Below, piece after piece: positions 62,143 to 64,000 of a stretch of DNA of 64,000 bases; within the stretch, counting starts at the first letter, position 1; each line of letters opens with the position of its first letter. Origin of the DNA: Psychrobacter urativorans (GTDB lineage: Bacteria > Pseudomonadota > Gammaproteobacteria > Pseudomonadales > Moraxellaceae); the NCBI RefSeq assembly GCF_904846695.1, contig NZ_CAJHBR010000004.1, positions 1 to 64,000 on the forward strand, in the 5' to 3' direction. The translations under genes and the position numbers were made by a program. The notes beneath the pieces were generated by a model. That model was not told where the DNA came from, did not search any database, and worked only from the letters and a program-made list of their open reading frames with translations.

Positions 62143-62548
62143 TATTACTCTCCTTGTAAATTATTATTAGCTTTTGCCAATGCTTTATTGGTTAGGGTTA
62201 TTAAGCGGTTCAAGATGATGCTTAGCCAATTCAATATTCAGTTGACTCAATTACTTGTGGAAATAAGTAATTATAAATAGCCCCTAGATATTTTGTTGCT
62301 GCTATTTAATATACCGTGTTTTTAGTATTTAGCTGTAACTATATATTTTGTTAGACTTCATAGGCAGATGCCTTAGTCTGTTACTAGCTTTCAATGGCTA
62401 AAGTTGCCAAAAGACGGACAAAAAAAAGGCTAAGCGCTATTAAGCAAACTTAGCCTTACTGTTTATCTTTTTGAGGCACTGATGGTAACTGTATTTATGC
62501 CTACGCCTATACTTAAACTCAATAGCAATAGATAACAGTCAGCTACTA
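62143..62548. terminator. Intergenic region with a minus-strand terminator at about 62421-62457
   Basis: AAGGCTAAG and CTTAGCCTT pair, and an A run at 62421-62427 gives a U tract on the minus strand behind the ribbon-helix-helix-like gene. No gene is visible in the other 370 bp. Confidence 0.75.
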
Positions 62549-62881
62549 CTATTTTTCTGAATCTTGTAGCTTAGATAGCGGGTGAGTAATATTGTTATTG
62601 TGGGTTACGACGATAGCTTCATCGATGATGCGTTGGCTAACTCCGCGCTTACGTAGAGTCTCAATAAACACCTCATCATGCGCTAAGGTATAGTCCTGAT
62701 GGTCACGATCGAGACCTTGACGAATATACAAGCGAATCAAACCTTGGATACGTTTAAAGCCAAGCTCCGATGAAGTAGCAGTCAATAGCTCAATCATCTC
62801 CTCGGAGAGACGAATACTAATAGGACGCATGACTTTTTGCGGATGATCAGAGAACTTATTTTTTATACGTACAGGTATCAT
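62549..62881 (-). CDS. Ribbon-helix-helix-like protein
   Basis: The 110-residue product has a strand-helix-helix pattern near its start: VMRPISIRLSEEMIELLTAT, SSELGFKRIQGLIRLYIRQG. This is typical of CopG/Arc-type DNA-binding proteins. The C-terminal half is charged and helical (FIETLRKRGVSQRIIDEAIV). It may be a small transcriptional regulator. No toxin gene or clear partner adjoins it, so I do not call an antitoxin. Confidence 0.65.
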   Translation of the reverse strand: MIPVRIKNKFSDHPQKVMRPISIRLSEEMIELLTATSSELGFKRIQGLIRLYIRQGLDRDHQDYTLAHDEVFIETLRKRGVSQRIIDEAIVVTHNNNITHPLSKLQDSEK

Positions 62882-62899
62882 AATAAACCATTACTATTG

Positions 62900-63088
62900 A
62901 TGAGTAGGAATAAATATCTTCAGCGAAAATGGTGGCTAGCTAACATTATAATTTCGGCAGCTATTAGACTAGTAGTCCCAAATATATGGAGACTGCGCCA
63001 TGCAATTTACAGTATGAATAAAGGCGCTAATCAACAGCTCTTAGTTACCATACAACAAAATCAGGCAAAAAAACACCACAGTCGCTAA
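62900..63088 (+). CDS. Possible small basic membrane-associated protein
   Basis: A 62-codon frame from an ATG at 62900 encodes a basic product with one amphipathic or weakly hydrophobic stretch (WWLANIIISAAIRLVVPNIW) and the tail QQNQAKKHHSR. There is no clear ribosome site and no recognised family. It is divergent from the ribbon-helix-helix-like gene. It could be a chance frame. Confidence 0.25.
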   Translation: MSRNKYLQRKWWLANIIISAAIRLVVPNIWRLRHAIYSMNKGANQQLLVTIQQNQAKKHHSR

Positions 63089-63100
63089 AATAGCAGACAT

Positions 63101-63130
63101 AAAAAAACCTTCATCATAGTTTGATGAAGG
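63101..63130 (-). terminator. Terminator of the first tRNA-Asn
   Basis: CCTTCATCA and TGATGAAGG pair. The A run at 63101-63107 gives the U tract on the minus strand. Confidence 0.9.
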
Positions 63131-63142
63131 CTTCTTATAATA

Positions 63143-63218
63143 TGGCTCCTCAACCTGGGCTCGAACCAGGGACACACGGATTAACAGTCCGACGCTCTAC
63201 CAACTGAGCTATTGAGGA
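63143..63218 (-). tRNA. tRNA-Asn (anticodon GTT), copy 1
   Basis: The minus strand gives a 76-base cloverleaf: acceptor TCCTCAA pairs with TTGAGGA, D arm AGCTCAGTTGGTAGAGC, anticodon loop CTGTTAA with GTT, T arm GGTTCGAGCC, and an encoded CCA. Confidence 0.97.
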
Positions 63219-63466
63219 ATAACTGGTCATAACTAAGAACTTAATAGATGCAAAAATATGATCTAGTCCTCGTTACGTGACGCACATTTTAGCCAAGTAG
63301 GCACAGACTGTCAACCTTATTAATGCATTAATTATAAAAAACTAGCCTTAGCGAATAATAAGTCACTTTTATAAGGTGAAAATCTTAAATAATGAGGTAG
63401 CAGTAGAGTAGTTAAAGCTAATGGACAGCCCAGATAGGTAGCGTGAGGCCTAATGAAAGGTAACTA

Positions 63467-63512
63467 TATACAACATGCATAAGCAACCCTATACAACAGG
63501 CATAAGCAACAC
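63467..63512. repeat. 23-bp direct repeat between the tRNA-Asn genes
   Basis: Two adjacent units of the form TATACAACATGCATAAGCAA plus three bases differ at two or three positions. The 400-bp region between the two tRNA genes (63219-63620) otherwise shows only the terminator of the second copy and no gene. Confidence 0.75.
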
Positions 63513-63527
63513 TGCAAAAAACAGCCA

Positions 63528-63557
63528 TAAAAAAACCCCCATCAAAGTGATGAGGGT
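63528..63557 (-). terminator. Terminator of the second tRNA-Asn
   Basis: ACCCCCATCA and TGATGAGGGT pair with one mismatch, next to an A run at 63528-63535 on the plus strand. Confidence 0.85.
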
Positions 63558-63620
63558 CTTGGCATATGCCATAATCGAATCAAATATGATTCAATGCAGC
63601 TATAAATAACTGCTAAAATT

Positions 63621-63696
63621 TGGCTCCTCAACCTGGGCTCGAACCAGGGACACACGGATTAACAGTCCGACGCTCTACCAACTGAGCTATTGAGGA
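63621..63696 (-). tRNA. tRNA-Asn (anticodon GTT), copy 2
   Basis: The sequence is identical to the copy at 63143-63218 over all 76 bases including CCA. The flanking sequences differ, and each copy has its own terminator. Confidence 0.97.
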
Positions 63697-63872
63697 ATAA
63701 AAGGTTATTACCTTAAGCTTAGTAACTACTGTTATGAGTTGTTGCTAAGTGGGGCGTATTCTAGCAAAGATAAAAAATAGGTCAAGCCTTTTTTTTAAAT
63801 TTTAAATATTTTCAAGCGTTATTAAGCACGATAGCCAGTTAATTCATTGATTTTAATGACTAAATATTCATT

Positions 63873-63901
63873 AAAAAAAGACGCCCTATTTAGGACGTCC
63901 T
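63873..63901 (-). terminator. Terminator of the gene entering from the right edge
   Basis: GACGCCCTA and TAGGACGTC pair with one mismatch. The A run at 63873-63879 gives a U tract on the minus strand. Confidence 0.75.
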
Positions 63902-63943
63902 GATGCAACTATTATAGTAACCGCTAATAAACCCTACTATTAG

Positions 63944-64000
63944 TTATTCAGCAACTTTAAAGCTAGGAACATCTAGATCGGCAACTGCTTTTTCTATACG
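63944..64000 (-). CDS. C-terminal end of an unidentified protein (cut by window edge)
   Basis: The minus strand frame entering from the right edge reads RIEKAVADLDVPSFKVAE and stops at 63944-63946. A terminator follows at the expected distance. Eighteen residues are too few to name the protein. Confidence 0.45.
   Translation of the reverse strand, partial: RIEKAVADLDVPSFKVAE

Noticed and set aside
62549..62881. Antitoxin of a type II system
   Set aside because: A ribbon-helix-helix pattern is visible but there is no toxin-like gene next to it.

Overview
The window looks like chromosomal DNA from a gammaproteobacterium of the Moraxellaceae, most probably Psychrobacter. That assignment is an inference from moderately low GC, from proteins that read like Psychrobacter/Acinetobacter orthologues (long-type isocitrate lyase, malate synthase G, Moraxellaceae-like porins, Hda, PerM, RNase T next to pyrC), and from the local gene orders purM-purN / perM / hda and pyrG-kdsA...eno-ftsB-ispD. 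No rRNA, CRISPR array, phage module or replication origin is visible.

Layout. 1-440: the end of an IS5-type insertion sequence abuts a lactate permease gene that is cut off after about 105 codons. 1-5 kb: a glutaredoxin-like protein, mtgA and ppk1. 5.2-6.8 kb: four consecutive small, acidic, Cys-free, probably disordered proteins. 7-10.7 kb: miaE and glcB. 11-14 kb: two tandem porin genes with duplicated promoter-like and terminator sequences. 14-23.5 kb: the pyrG-kdsA / eno-ftsB-ispD housekeeping block, interrupted between kdsA and eno by a copper module (a Cys-less HMA-like protein, copZ, copA). 24-31 kb: a membrane-anchored BLUF photoreceptor protein, tRNA-Glu, rnt, pyrC, argG and a membrane-anchored unknown. 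30.7-38 kb: an L,D-transpeptidase, a nitroreductase, a CYTH-CHAD protein, aceA and a divergent LysR regulator. 38-48.8 kb: purN-purM, perM, hda, a DUF2057 protein, dps, a YcxB-like protein, serS and tkt.

48.8-51 kb is the accessory spot of the window. It holds a palindromic intergenic repeat, a second diverged copy of the last 45 codons of tkt, one orphan AT-rich gene (419 aa) with PIN-nuclease-like acidic motifs, and a pair of 39-bp palindrome-containing repeats. After it come a DUF4424 protein, a YceI protein and an alcohol/aldehyde oxidation cluster (AlkJ-like GMC dehydrogenase, DUF779, a broken zinc alcohol dehydrogenase, ExaC-like aldehyde dehydrogenase). The window ends with a PIF1-like helicase, an Epd-like dehydrogenase, tRNA-Ser, a lipoprotein, a ribbon-helix-helix-like protein and two near-identical tRNA-Asn genes.

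How the genes fit together. malate synthase G and isocitrate lyase form the glyoxylate shunt. With the aldehyde dehydrogenase and the lactate permease remnant they suggest growth on acetate, ethanol or lactate rather than sugars. Transketolase and the Epd-like enzyme connect to erythrose-4-phosphate and pyridoxal phosphate synthesis. ppk1 and the CYTH-CHAD protein both deal with polyphosphate. The best candidates for something undescribed are the AT-rich orphan at 49.4-50.6 kb, the acidic disordered-protein cluster at 5.2-6.8 kb and the Cys-less HMA-like protein of the copper module. Short degenerate tandem repeats (17-23 bp period) recur in many intergenic regions.
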